Shown one piece after another: positions 34,517 to 46,074 of a stretch of DNA of 64,000 nucleotides. The stretch comes from Pyxicephalus adspersus. Its lineage: Eukaryota; Chordata; Amphibia; Anura; Pyxicephalidae. The notes under the pieces were generated by a model that worked only from the letters and a program-made list of their open reading frames with translations, did not search any database and was not told where the DNA came from. Position 1 is the first letter of the stretch, and every line of letters begins with the position of its first letter. The translations under genes were made by a program, and so were the position numbers. The stretch spans positions 49,705,163-49,769,162 of the forward strand of contig NC_092868.1 of NCBI RefSeq assembly GCF_032062135.1, read 5' to 3'.

Positions 34517-37500
34517 ATGGGTAACGTGTTAAATCTTATTTTGATTGTTTGCGGATCGTTCACAATGGCAAGCACCATAGCTGCTCTCCTGACTGGCTGC
34601 TGGCAGGTAAAACATTTTGTTTATTCTCATGTCTTTATATTAAATTATGGTTATGGTAGGTTCAGACGCCCATTGGGATCAAGTGATCCTGCCTGGCTCC
34701 CCCTGGCTGGCACCATGCCAGCCACTTGGTCATTTATACGGCAGCGCTGGTTCTTAAACAACAACCCAGTCCACACACATATGGTAGCAATGAGCAGAAG
34801 AAAGCTAGTACAGGTAGTCCCCGGGTTACATACGAGATAGGGACTGTAGGTTTGTTCTTAAGTTGAATTTGTATGTAAGTTGGAACAGGTACATTATTTT
34901 ATTAAATGTAATTAGGACAGATGTTTGTCTCAACATATTATTAGGCGGTGTGGTGTCAGTTACTGTATAAAATCCTCACTGTGAGATAATCACAAACAAA
35001 GCAAAAAAAAAAAAAAAAAAACATTCATAAACTTCTGGAGCAAGCTGTGCTTTGATATGCAAAAAGAAACAACTGCAGAGTTTGTCTTGGTCATTAAAGA
35101 GTTACATAAGGTCACGGAACAGCTCATCCCTTGGGATCACCCACAACCTCAGCTGTGTTTACCAAAAGACTTCTTCTGCAAGTCATGCAAACTGCCCCTC
35201 TCCCCCCCTCTAAGCCCCCATCCTGCACACGAGCAAGCAGGGAAGCCCCGTTTGCATCTAGAAGTCGTACGTATGTCAGATGTCCTTAACTCGGGGACTA
35301 CCTCTTCTGCTCACTGCTGCTCCCATTCATTTACTATGGAGCTGCCACCGGGGGGAGCTACAGGTAGCATCTGAGAGGCGGCAGTTCCTTGGCATGAAAA
35401 AGCGGTAACCACACCTCAACCTGAGAACAGCCTAAGTGGATGTACACTGAATGCAATAAGGGGATGTTTATACAGGGCACTTGTTCAACCGCTCTGTAAA
35501 TGCCTGCCATAAGCCGAGTTAGCCAAGAGATGTATAATGCAATTATATATTTCCTTTATTCCTTGCTTCCCAGTGGACTCTTTGATTTGCTGTCTGATGC
35601 TCTAGAATTCGGGTTGGCCCTTCATCGCCTTCATGTACAATGCAGGATAGCAGGTCCAACATTTCATGAGATGATATCAGAGAACTGCAGCTAACGTCTA
35701 GGGTTCTGGTTGTACAAAGAGAAAGAATTCACCTAGCATTCCCTAGGAAAAGTAATACGTAATGAGGGGGCCCATTGCCAATGGAAGATGATTTTTGGCC
35801 CCCTTGGTTCAGCTTTAAGGCAGTAGTAGGTGAAAAATAATTTTTGGGTACATGATCTTTAAATGTGGGATTTTCATTTTTTTATATATGTATAATGAGC
35901 TAAATAATCATTTTTATTATTGTAACTTAATCTTTATTTTCATCCACAGATTAACAGCAAGGGATCAGTAATGCTGAGTACACGCTGTAAAGGTTTATGG
36001 CAGGAATGCGTCTGGGACCGATTTGTAAAGATTTGGACTTGTGATGCTTTTAGCTCTTATTTAAATCCTCACCCAGGTAAGACGAGTTTTCCTGGATCTC
36101 ACAAGAATGTTGAGAATCAAACAGCTCACATCTTGTATCATATTTTATGGAAGGCTCCTGCTGTCCCGCTGCCAGGATAATTGTTTTCTAATTTCTGTCT
36201 GGGCTCTTCCAAATAGGGAAGAAGCTACATAGAAAAGGACGGGTGTAGAGGCCATTTAGAGCAGTGGTCGCCAACCTTTTCCGACCTATGGATCACATTA
36301 TTTACTGGCTCCGGACCGTGCATGCGCAGGGAGCCAGGTTTCACTCAAAGGGGAAGAAACTTTCCCCTAAGTGATGTCATGATGCCAGAAACCACCCAGT
36401 CTTAGACCTACAATGGGAGAGTGTGCGGGTTCTGTCCAGAAACACAACATGTCCACCACCTTGAGCCTGCGATCTATACAGAGGACATGGTCCGCGGCTC
36501 TGGCCAGGGTGCCCCCCCAGTTGGGTCCTTTTCCTGACCCCACTGTGGGGTGCACCGACCAGAGCCATGGACCACCAAAATGTTCTCACCGACCACAGGT
36601 TGACGACCGCTTATGTAGAGGAATCACAAGACTAGTAATATGTATTCTCTTCCTCTGTCTGTGAAAGACGTAGAACAGTAGACTACAGATCTATGGGAAA
36701 AGGAAATACAGTTGATCCACATAGGGTCCTCATCCATGAAATGTCAAGGTTATACCTATATACCAAAGGTAGCAGAAATTGATTAGGACAGAATCAGACA
36801 GACAGAGTCTATAAGCAATATACCAAAGGGGGGATAGAGAGAAGGAGCAAGAAGCGAGAGAGAGATAGGCGGAGGGGGAGAGACAAAGAGAGAGGGGATG
36901 GTAAAAGAGAGGACAGAACAGAGAGAGAAGACAGAGGAAGAGGGGGAAGAGAGGAAGATAAAGTGAATGGGGAGGAGAGAGGGGGTAAAGAGAGGGAAAA
37001 TGGTTGGAACTTGAGTCACGCAACTTGGACTTGAGTCCGACTTAAGTCACCTAATAAATGACTTGCGACTCAACTTGGGGTTTTTTTGTCCAGCGACTTG
37101 CGACTCGACATTCAGTAAGTCTTCTGTAACACCACCTTCCTTCCCGCCTTCCTTGCATTCTAAGTCCACGGCTTTCTCCTCTGACAGCTGAAGGGGGAGA
37201 GGAAGAAGGCAGTATTACAGAAGACTCAGCTGTCAGCGAAGAAAGCTGAACTTAGTGGACCTAAAATGCAAGGAATGCGGGGAGAAAGGCATTTTAACAG
37301 ACTAAGTACGACTTGATAAATTAAGTGACTTGACTTGGGACTCGACTTAGAAGAATTCTTGGTAACTTGTGACCTTTACTTGGGACTTGGTGTCAGTGAC
37401 TTGGGACTTGACTTGGACTTGAAGGGTGACAACTTAGTCCAACTTTTCATTCCTCTCTTTATTCCATTCACCTCTGGAGAATGGAATGGAGAGAGATGAG

Positions 37501-40500
37501 TAATAAATTCAAGACAAACGTCACTCTGCAAACATCTCTGCACTGTATGGACCTCAGTATAATCACTTTCACTTTGTACATTCTATTACTGTATAGCTGA
37601 TTGTTCTGCAGCAGCAGGTTCTACTTCCACATAGAGATGTTATATTGCCACCTTTAGTGGTCATGCCACCCTAGGCCATGGCCTAGGTGGCCTTATGAGA
37701 AATCTGGCCTTGTATGCCTACTTGTCCCAGGTAGATGACTCAGAAATGATTAAGGTTAAAGGATCAGCCAGAGAATTTCATGAAGAAATCAGCAATGACA
37801 TCCTATATAAATGATGAGTTTCTTTTGGGTTTAAAATCTTGCAGTGGGTGAGCAGAGATGCATAATGTGCCGATGACCTGAAAATGGTCCTGACCTGAAA
37901 AAAGATGACCTGAAAAAAGATAGCTGGTAGTTGTATTTTTCATTTGCTACATATGTAACAGAAGACTTATTTCCCTTTCAGCCTCTATCGTCGTCACCCG
38001 AGCATTAATCATTGCCTCCAGCATGCTCAGCGTCTTGGCTTTTCTCTTCCTAGTCTTTGGATTCCAAAACTTTAACTGGTGTCAGGACGGAGCCACCAAA
38101 CTGCAATGTCTGCGGCTGTCCTCTGGGCTTTATTTCCTCACTGGTATGTACAGAATATCAGAAGCCAAGAAAAGACTCAAAACAAACAAATATTGTGTAA
38201 TCAAAGCTTAAAAAGTTTTGGCAACTATTTACCAGACATTCAAAAAAATGTGATTAGATTCCTTTAAGCCTTTTAAGTCCATTTGTATTTTACTTGTTTT
38301 GCACTCGGGCTGTGTAAGTAAAGAATATGGCTTATTTCAGTACCATTTACAAGCTTTGTACTTTGTAAATAACCTTGTGTTTGCAGCACTGTGGTAAGTC
38401 AAAGTGGGGCAGCACTTGTTTCTTGAGCCATTGTTACTGACTGAGTTTGTTTTGGATCGCTGGAGACCTGGACCTCTGAGCTCTGTGGTTGAGCAGTGGT
38501 TTGGCTCTCCAGTGTGCTGCCAACAAAAGCTAGTTTTTGCAAAACAAAGCACAAAGATATTGTACAAATAAAAAAGAATGCTATGTTTTTCCATTTTGTA
38601 TACCTTAATGCAAATTAATTGCATAACTAAAAAGAATTGTGAGACTTCTACTGGGGATGTACATAGATCAGCCATTGTTTTTATGGTGCTAGCTCACATC
38701 TGCGTTTTGTTGCATTTTCTGTTTTTACATTGCGCATTTCATTAGACTTAATGATGACACTGATAGAGCATGAAAATACACAATTATTGATAAAGCACAT
38801 GAATCCAAGAAATGTACATGGAATAGTGAGATACCAGCCTAAGGGCCCCTACTGGAAGAATAATTCTTGCTTTCTATTCCAATGACAAGTACAATGGTTT
38901 CTGGTTACGTTCTGCACCAATGTTAATGGCTACCAGAGCAAATAGAGAAGGTAAATCTAGCTGGTCAGGATCAGGGTTTCTACCTGGCTGGTATTTTTTG
39001 AGCCTGGCTTGTAAAAATTGATACTTATACGAAAAATAATAATACAGAAAAGTTAGCAACCCTACCAGAGGCATGGGCAGTGCTACAAGCTGGACTAAGG
39101 GTCTTGCAATGGTCTGTACTGCAATATGGAAAAGAACAAGCACTTGTCACCCTGGGACAGAACTACTGACCCCTTCCTCTTCTTCTAGGGTCTTGACAAT
39201 GGTCATTGTTCTGTACTGCATAAAGGAAAAGAACAACCACTTATCATGATGGAACAGGACTATTGACTTTTGGCCAGAGGGAAGGAGAGGTTGTAATCCT
39301 AAAGCTGCGTACACACTTGCAATTTTTGTCGTTGGAAAGGATCTTTCACGATCCTTTCCAACGACAAGGGGCTGCAAGATGCATGAACGATGCTGTACAT
39401 ACAGCACCGTTCATGCTCTATGGAGAGGGGTGGGGGGAGAGCGACGGAGCGGCACCCTGCTGCGCGCTCTCCCCTTCCCTTTCATTACGATCCGCTGTCG
39501 TCCATCGTCCGTGGATCCGGCAGGTCGGTCGTCCGGACGATGGACGACACCGACTGTACACACGGAAGATTTTCGCCCGATAATTGGCCAATGCCGATTA
39601 TCGGGCGATAAAAATCTGCTGTGTGTACGTAGCTTTAGGTTGCATTTACAAGTTAGATTTTTTCGTTGGAAAGGATCTTTCACCATCCTTTGATAAAAGA
39701 CTGAACAATGCATGGCCCCAATGCATGAACGAGTGCTGTACATACAGTGCCGTTTTGCTCTATGGAGAGGGGAGGTAGTACCTTGTTGCGCTCTCTCCCC
39801 TTCACTTCCATTACGGTCATTTGTCATTCATGGATCTGCCAGGACAGATCCATGAGCGACGTTGGATGGCTGCTGTACATACATCGGATTCTCGTCCAAT
39901 ATCAGCCCTGAAGTGATAATCGGGCAAGAATCATCTGACATGTGTTAGTAGCCTAAGGCTAAGTACACACATGTAATAACTGTCATTGGAAAGGATCTTT
40001 CATGGCCCATGGATCTGCCAGGATGGTCGTTTGGGCAATGAGCACTGTTACACACGCCAGATTCTCGTCCGATATTAGCAGAACAAGCAGGGAGCATATT
40101 AACTTTTTAGCTTACAAGATTTCTAGCAGTATCAACAAGTGTTTTTTTTTGTACCTATATAAAACACATATAGAGGTATAAAACTTTAAAAATGAGAAAC
40201 TAGGAGAATTTCATTGTTATGGTTTACTTGCACATCAAACATATGATGGGTCATATCGGTTGCTATAAGTTACAGCACTAGATGTATCATTATTGCTCCT
40301 TGGACAGCCTTATCCTACAAGTTTTATTGTCTTGTAACAATCTACATACCATATGGCAGTTGTTGGTATTCAGTTCCCTGTAAGGAGGGACAAAAGGACC
40401 TTGTTTTGTAATGCTAATGAAGTGCTTCCAGACCTGTCATATTGGTGCCTGTGTATGAAAGATAAGGTCGGCACTTTGGAGCTGTCACAATGATCCATAC

Positions 40501-42515
40501 ACATTATCTATCGAGTTCCCTACCTTTCACAAGACAAGCCCTGATACTGGACAGCTTGGTAAATAAATGATACATCTTCATTCTCTTCCAGGAATATCCT
40601 CATCTGCTGGCATTATAAGATACTGCATTTATGTCTACCACGTCCACCAATACGAGGTATGCCAATGTCTAGCAATATCTGAAACTTTAGAAATTTAACT
40701 TTTTTGGCTGGAAATTTGAACTAATTTGAAGTAGCTGAAATGAAGTACGATGTATATTTCGAGCACACAAAAAATACAATATATACATCTACATAAAAAA
40801 GAAATCTTTATTAGGAAGGTTTAAGGTTTAATGCTCTTCAACGCGTTTCGCTCAGATTGCTTCATCAGGAAAAGTATGATTGATCAATTGAAAGAGCATT
40901 GTGAGAGATTGAATGAACTGTAATATGCCACAAAAATCAAGGATAAAAAGTGTGGAATAAATAAATTGTACATTTTATTAAATTTATTTATTTGTTATGG
41001 TGGTATAATTAATACATAAAGAAAACCCTATTTTATGGTGCCACATTTTTTATACTCATAAACACAAGGAGCACAGATTATTGTCAAGGACTGACCGATA
41101 GGAGAATAACACCCAATGCAGCATGTAACCTGACAATAAGCCTAATACAACCAAATAGGCTGCCAACCACAGCCAAAGATGTGTGACGGGCATACGTATG
41201 ATGGGTACATTACATTACACTATCTAGAATCTAAGAGCATGATATATAATGTTTGAGCTATGTTCCTAAGGATATATGAGGTTTGTTTTGTAATGCTTTA
41301 AATTTTATTTTGAATGAACATTTCAGTTTTTATGTAGACAAGTGATTAGTTTTGTCCCATTTGTTCCATTTATTATTTATCTATTTTGCTAATGCATTTT
41401 GGGGATGTGGACCTATTTTATCCATGATTCTACTGTGTGATGTAAATCAGTGAAGGATCAATGAAAATTTGAGATGAGTGAACTTTTAAAAGTCAATCAG
41501 TTGTTAAAATTTGTGAACCTGTAAACATATACCTGTAAGTTTCTTTGAAGTCAATAGTGGACCAAAACCAAATGATGAAAATTTGTCTGGGATGGGAAGC
41601 TCTTAGAGCTCCAGCCTGATAGGATGTCAAAAAGTAGCCTGAGCTATTTTCTTTAAAAAAGTCCACCAAGGATAATAATATAAAAGGGTGTGATCTGGAG
41701 GCATTGGCAATAAAGTTTTAATGGACACCTATAAGGGTCACCAATCTTGCACTGAAGCCAAAAAATTGCTTGGTAGTGTCCTTGTCTAAATTTAGAATAG
41801 GAGCTTATGAAAACTTTCAGAAAGGCATTTGAGTTGTGCATCTGACCACCATTGGGCATTTAGGAATACTAAAAAGTACACAGTTAAGGTGACCAAATGT
41901 TAACCACGGTGCTAAAAAATATGTAGAAGTCAGAGGAATCACAAGGGACGGATCTTGTGTGAATACCTAATGATCTTGGTGTGTATAGGGCAGCCTGGTG
42001 TCTAAATACGGCTCCATGCTTAGTCTGGAATCTTTAATTGTTGATGCATGGACTGGCATACATGGCGTTGCTATTCTGATTGAATATGTTAATGAAGGGG
42101 TGAAGTGTGGGTAGGAGAGAGAATGTTGGTGGCTTGTCATGCAGAACCTTATTGAACCAAATACATTTTTTAACTTTCTCCCACCCTTATCTCAGCCTGA
42201 TGGTCAACTGTTGGCTGCCAGAGATATTTAGATATCATCTAGAAATATCTTAACTCTGTGATGCTGACCCTAATCATTTGCTTTTAATTGTACCTCTTTC
42301 TTTGTCTGCAGGTCTCCCTAAAAATCCCAGGATTCCCTAGTTTTGAATATGGCTACTCACTATGGATGGCGGTGGGAGGCAATTTAGGGGCAATTGCCAC
42401 AGCTATAATATCTTGCTATCTCAGTCTTCAGAAAAAACTCAACATTACAACAAATGAGGAAAACCATGAGACTAGGGGTTCCGAAAGCTTCAGTGCACTA
42501 AAAACCTATGTTTAA
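34517..42515 (+). CDS. Claudin, claudin-16-like (complete, 5 exons)
   Basis: Coding exons 34517-34606, 35950-36076, 37982-38143, 40592-40656 and 42312-42515 all have GT/AG boundaries and join in frame to 648 nt, encoding 215 aa. The first extracellular loop carries the claudin signature: W29, G45-L46-W47, C50 and C61. The loop reads STRCKGLWQECV and ends in TCDAFSSYLNPHP, closest by recall to claudin-16. Four membrane segments are visible at about 5-27, 75-98, 114-140 and 163-187. The C-terminus LKTYV is a PDZ-binding ligand of the type that docks ZO-1. Claudins are four-pass tight-junction proteins that set paracellular permeability; claudin-16 is linked to divalent-cation handling. Subtype and orthology are not settled, and no claudin is known to me beside human HES2/ESPN. 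The start is the ATG that places TM1 at the N-terminus. Introns carry several transposons. A possible AATAAA lies at 42659-42664. Confidence 0.93.
34653..35436. repeat. TIR element family C, copy 2, split by a Tigger-like insertion
   Basis: The left part (34653-34810) begins 'ggttcagacgcccattgg'. The right part (35313-35436) has 'cccattcatttactatgg', 'gcggtaaccacacctcaacc' and 'tgagaacagcct', matching copies 1 and 3 of the family. Both parts lie in claudin intron 1 and are separated by the element at 34811-35312. Confidence 0.6.
34811..35312. mobile_element. Tigger/pogo-like non-autonomous DNA transposon
   Basis: The left end CAGGTAGTCCCCGGGTTAC and the right end CGGGGACTACCT are inverted repeats of the style seen in Tigger/pogo elements. 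The left flank is TA, as expected for this group; the right flank does not preserve a clear TA. The interior has 'gaatttgtatgtaagttgg' and a poly-A run at about 35003-35021. No transposase is encoded. It lies inside claudin intron 1. Confidence 0.65.
36262..36612 (+). mobile_element. hAT-like non-autonomous element with target-site duplication
   Basis: The left end CAGTGGTCGCCAACCT and right end AGGTTGACGACCGCTT are inverted repeats. The flanking 8-mers ATTTAGAG (36254-36261) and ATGTAGAG (36613-36620) match at 7 of 8 positions, the 8-bp duplication expected for hAT. It lies in claudin intron 2. There is no transposase. Confidence 0.85.
36825..36998 (+). repeat. Purine-rich GAGAGA tract
   Basis: About 170 bp of almost pure purine on the plus strand, built of GAGAGAGG/GAAGAGG words, within claudin intron 2. 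Minus-strand Ser/Leu-rich frames are artefacts. Confidence 0.8.
36999..37455. repeat. ACTTG-rich fold-back element
   Basis: Both ends consist of many copies of a GACTTG/GACTCG word (for example 'acttgagtcgact'-like strings at 37006-37110 and 37300-37430). The middle contains inverted segments: 'ccttgcattctaagtccac' is complementary to 'gtggacctaaaatgcaagg'. It resembles short-word-rich DNA elements of fish and amphibians, but I could not assign a family. It lies in claudin intron 2. Confidence 0.55.
39300..39638. repeat. TIR element family B, copy 3
   Basis: Left end CCTAAAGCTGCGTACACAC and right end GTGTGTACGTAGCTTTAGG are nearly perfect inverted repeats. The left arm includes the palindrome 'ggatctttcacgatcc'. 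The interior has 'tatggagaggggtgggggg', 'cgtccgtggatccggcagg' and 'cgatgccgattatcgg'-like symmetric words. It lies in claudin intron 3. Frames of 60-138 aa across it on both strands are artefacts of self-complementary, CpG-containing DNA. Confidence 0.85.
39639..40082. repeat. TIR element family B, copies 4 and 5 (tandem)
   Basis: Copy 4 (about 39639-39956) has 'cgttggaaaggatctttcac', 'gctctatggagaggggagg' and 'tggatctgccaggac', and ends 'gacatgtgttagtagccta'. Copy 5 (about 39955-40082) starts 'aaggctaagtacacacatg' and jumps from 'ggatctttcatgg' to 'cccatggatctgccagg', so its middle is deleted. With copy 3 they form a head-to-tail run of three. Confidence 0.75.
40825..40930. repeat. GCGTTTCGC-type dispersed repeat fragment
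   Basis: The block 'caacgcgtttcgctcag' followed by 'ttgcttcatcagg' is a word pair that recurs in the large palindrome at 59.3-60.0 kb (as 'gacacgtttcgcccac' and 'ggcttcttcagg'). A short palindrome of 'aatgctctt' and 'aaagagcatt' brackets it. It lies in claudin intron 4. Confidence 0.5.
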
Positions 42516-42658
42516 AATGTAATTCTCGGGTAATTGATTCAGGGCAGTCCTCATGCATAAAAGTGTCTTAAGTGCCCCTTGATGTTCTTCTTGTTCTCCG
42601 CACAGAACCCATGCGTAGAGTCCATGGCATCTTCCTCTTCCCATTGCTTGCATTTAAA

Positions 42659-42664
42659 AATAAA
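42659..42664 (+). terminator. Candidate claudin polyadenylation signal
   Basis: AATAAA lies about 145 nt after the claudin stop codon. It is the first canonical signal downstream. No transcript evidence is available. Confidence 0.45.
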
Positions 42665-43015
42665 TTTACTGATGTAATAATGGTTACATGGATGCATTAT
42701 TAACTCCTAAAATATCCCTAGAGTTCAGTTTTAAGGCTTTTTATAGCCTTGATGAAGAGGAAGTTTTTAACCTTTGATATGTGATGGCAGTTGATATTTC
42801 ATGCATTGGCCCAGGGATCTTTCCTCTCCATTGGCCTCACATGTATCTGTCATCAAGTATTAGTGTCCCAAAGTCGGGTAATCCATCAAACCCATGCATT
42901 AGGAGCAACCTAACTAAAGCCAATGAGCTTTCAGAAACTTTTGATCATTTTGGTCAATTGAATCCCTAACACTGAAGTCCCAACATATCCAACGTTTCTG
43001 CATGTTTTATTAATG

Positions 43016-43431
43016 GGCCCAATTTATTACTCTACAAGACTGGAGAAGAATGACCTGGAATGGCAAACCTGAAATAGATTTATTTGAAATCATTTGTTAT
43101 TAGTTGACAAATGTTTTTAATCCTGGAACAGTTCCTTCCCAGTTTTGCTGGATCACTCAGGTTCTCCGATGATCTTCTCCAGTCTTGGAAAACTTTAAAA
43201 AACCAGACTCAATAGGCCTGATTGCTGAAAGCTATCCAGGACTGGAGGGAATACATTTTCAACAGTGAAGCTGGGTGATCCTGCAAATCTGGAATGGATT
43301 TCTTAAAAGTCATTTGCTATTTGTTTTCAATCCTGCCCCAGATCCATTACAGGTTTGCTGGATCACCCAGCTTCACTGTGGAAAGTTTATCCTCTCCAGC
43401 CTTGGAGAGCTTCAAAAAATCAGGCCCAATG
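43016..43431. repeat. Fold-back MITE family A, copies 5 and 6 (tandem)
   Basis: Copy 5 (43016-43212) and copy 6 (43211-43431) lie directly head to tail, sharing the junction 'agactcaataggcctgatt'. Both contain 'gcaaayctggaatgg'-type left halves and 'gtttgctggatcac' right halves. Copy 6 is the better preserved ('gaagctgggtgatcctgc', 'ggatcacccagcttcactg'). Confidence 0.85.
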
Positions 43432-45197
43432 TGTTTTAAATGACAGCGATTGATTAAGCATCAGTATATTTTCGGTGAAAGGCACATTCACTGCTTTATA
43501 AATAAAACCCCTGTAAGTTATAGGAGATTTATTAGGTTTAGATCTACAATATATATATTTGATCAACTCTTTGTAAATGTAGGTGCAAGTAGCTCATCAC
43601 ACAGCAAATGTTGACACCCAATCAAAAGTGCTGCCTTATATGTATATGTGACTTATAAATATAAATATTAGTAATAAATCTGATGGATAAATGACTGTTT
43701 GTGTATTTTTTGGATGCACAGTTTTAAATACATGGACTCCACTCCTAGGACAGTGATAAACTGTGGTATGGAGGTTCCACAAGTGATTGTAACCAAAAGA
43801 ACAGTAATACAGAAAAATAAATATTATATATAAATGAATCTTATGATTTGCTCTACCATTCATAAAATATTTTGGTTATGAAACAAAAACAAAATATCAA
43901 AGTGCAAAACATTAAAGTGCATTTGAATGCAATTGTTTGCTACTGGATAGAGCTGGAAAGGCTTAGACCATTTTCAAACTTTTATTGCTGTATTTGTCCA
44001 CATTGGGGAGAATCAACCCTCTTTATCTTGGACCATTGTCACTGACACAGAAAGTAAGGGGAAATACAAAAAACTCAAAACTAGAATTGGGTGAATCTGA
44101 GGTTTGATTATTTCTGGGCTCAGCAAACTACTTGGTTGGAAAGGTGAGCTAGTTGTTAAGGTGCACAGAGGACATCAATTGTAATGGACCGTGAGAGTCA
44201 AGGGAAGACCCAGTGTAAATGTTGCCTACTGTATGCCTTAACAACAGGTTCACAGTCCTTTGTGGTTGTCAATATGAACATATAAGCCTGTTAGGAGATG
44301 TAGCGGACAGAATACCTTCACTTGAACTTTCCTATAAACTAGCAGAACTAGCAACTGAAGTTCAAGTCCAATACATGGTGGGATCAATATCAAACCTCAA
44401 ATCCTCTACTCATAAACAGTTTATGAACATCCGTAAATTATCCCTTTAACAAACACAAATATATAACCTATATTAGTTCAATAGGTCAGATTTCCAAATA
44501 AAAGGGGATTATTGGAAGGAGATCAGAGGCAAAAAACATGGTGGTTGAGCAGTTTAATCTCCTCCAAGAAAGTAATTTGACTACAAAGAACCAACTCCAT
44601 TTCTGATCATAGGGATTATAGGAGAGAATGTCACTTTAGTGGCTCAGCAGTCTTTTCCCTCCTGCAGGATGGCTGAGAAGTACTCAGATTATATAAACCC
44701 CAATGATGTTGGTTTTAGACAATCTGCTAATTTAGGTCAAATGCAGAAAGATTAGTGCAAATACCAATGTGGAAACTAGATTACTGTAATGGAATTATAG
44801 AGAACAAAGGCAGCAGGGAATCCCCTAAACCTCACCCCTAAACTCTCCGAATTCTTAAGAATTCCTCATAAGCAAATATTCCCTTAGCCCTCAACTGGAT
44901 TACAAACTCCAAATTAAAGCAACTTTTGGATCCACCTCCTCCATCCCCAATATAGTATCCTGGTAGTTTTATTTTTATGTCCCCCATTTATTCTCCTGGC
45001 CTCCATCTCCTGAGATTCCTGCTACCCAGGGCCACATCATTAGTAAATTCAGCAAGATGGAAAAATGGGGTGCCAGGCTGTGAGCAGGAATAGTGGAGGT
45101 AAATATAATTCTTATCAGAATGTTCAACTGTCTGCAGGGAAAATGGTTCCATCACTGATTAGATTTTCTATGTAGGCAGAAACCCCACTCACTATAG
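43432..45197. other. Non-coding stretch, no gene recognised
   Basis: AT-rich unique DNA between the claudin and espn. Open frames are short, and no exon or additional repeat could be supported. Confidence 0.5.
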
Positions 45198-45600
45198 TTA
45201 AGCTACGTACACACGTGCAAAAATTATCGTTAGAAAACGAACAACTAACGATTATGCATAATTATTTTGAACGATCGTATTGTGCACAATTCTGTACATG
45301 CTGTAATGATATGATCATTCAAATATAATCCACCAATAATGTACACACGCTAGATACGATCGTTTAACCAATGCAGGAAATGACTTGTAAAAGAGAAAGT
45401 GTACTGCGGACACATCCATGATCACTGAACGACCGTACACACAATAGATTGCCAACAATCATAGCCCATTCAGATCCGCCAGGATGGTCCTTTGTTTCCG
45501 GCGACATTCCTCGTTCATCGGTGTTGTTAACGATTATCGGACATGGTCGTTAGTCATTCGTTTCCAACGATAATTATTGCACATGTGTACGCAGCTTTAA
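45198..45600. repeat. TIR element family B, copy 6 (subfamily with GAACGA arms)
   Basis: Left TTAAGCTACGTACACACGTG and right CATGTGTACGCAGCTTTAA are inverted repeats. Instead of the 'ggaaaggatc' arm of copies 1-5 it has 'agaaaacgaacaactaacg', so it belongs to a second subfamily with copies 7 and 8. Termini in TTAA raise the possibility of a TTAA target, but this is not seen in the other copies. Confidence 0.8.
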
Positions 45601-46032
45601 GGTGATCCCCACACCACTGGCTGATAAATTACATTAAATTCTGTTCATTTTGTAGGGAATTTCCCTTTATTTCCTGTTACATTTAGAGGACAGGAAGTGA
45701 AAAGAAAATCTCTGCAGCAGGAACCAAAAAAAGTAACCTGATATGGGTTTACCTTTTGTTTTAAAATAGTTTTAGCTTACCATTTGTTCACCTCTATTAC
45801 ATGGTGGATTGATAGAGCTGGCAATATCAAAAGGTAATATTTGTACTTGCTGAACATATCCTCAGATTGAAAAAGAAAAACTTTAGCAGCCACATGTCTA
45901 ATATCTGACAAGCTGAAATATGTTCAGTGTTCATTCTGTGACTTAGTTATCATTTAAGCCAAAAGAAGCATGAAAGTGGTATAAGGAATTAGGAGCCAGC
46001 TCCCCCTCAGAGCCAGCTACAGTTACCATATG

Positions 46033-46074
<42 letters not shown>

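Noticed and set aside
36367..36664. Overlapping frames of 62-83 aa
   Set aside because: They fall inside the hAT-like element with 8-bp target-site duplication in claudin intron 2.
39263..39827. Overlapping Arg-rich frames of 60-138 aa on both strands
   Set aside because: They lie wholly within TIR family B copies, whose self-complementary sequence opens frames on both strands.
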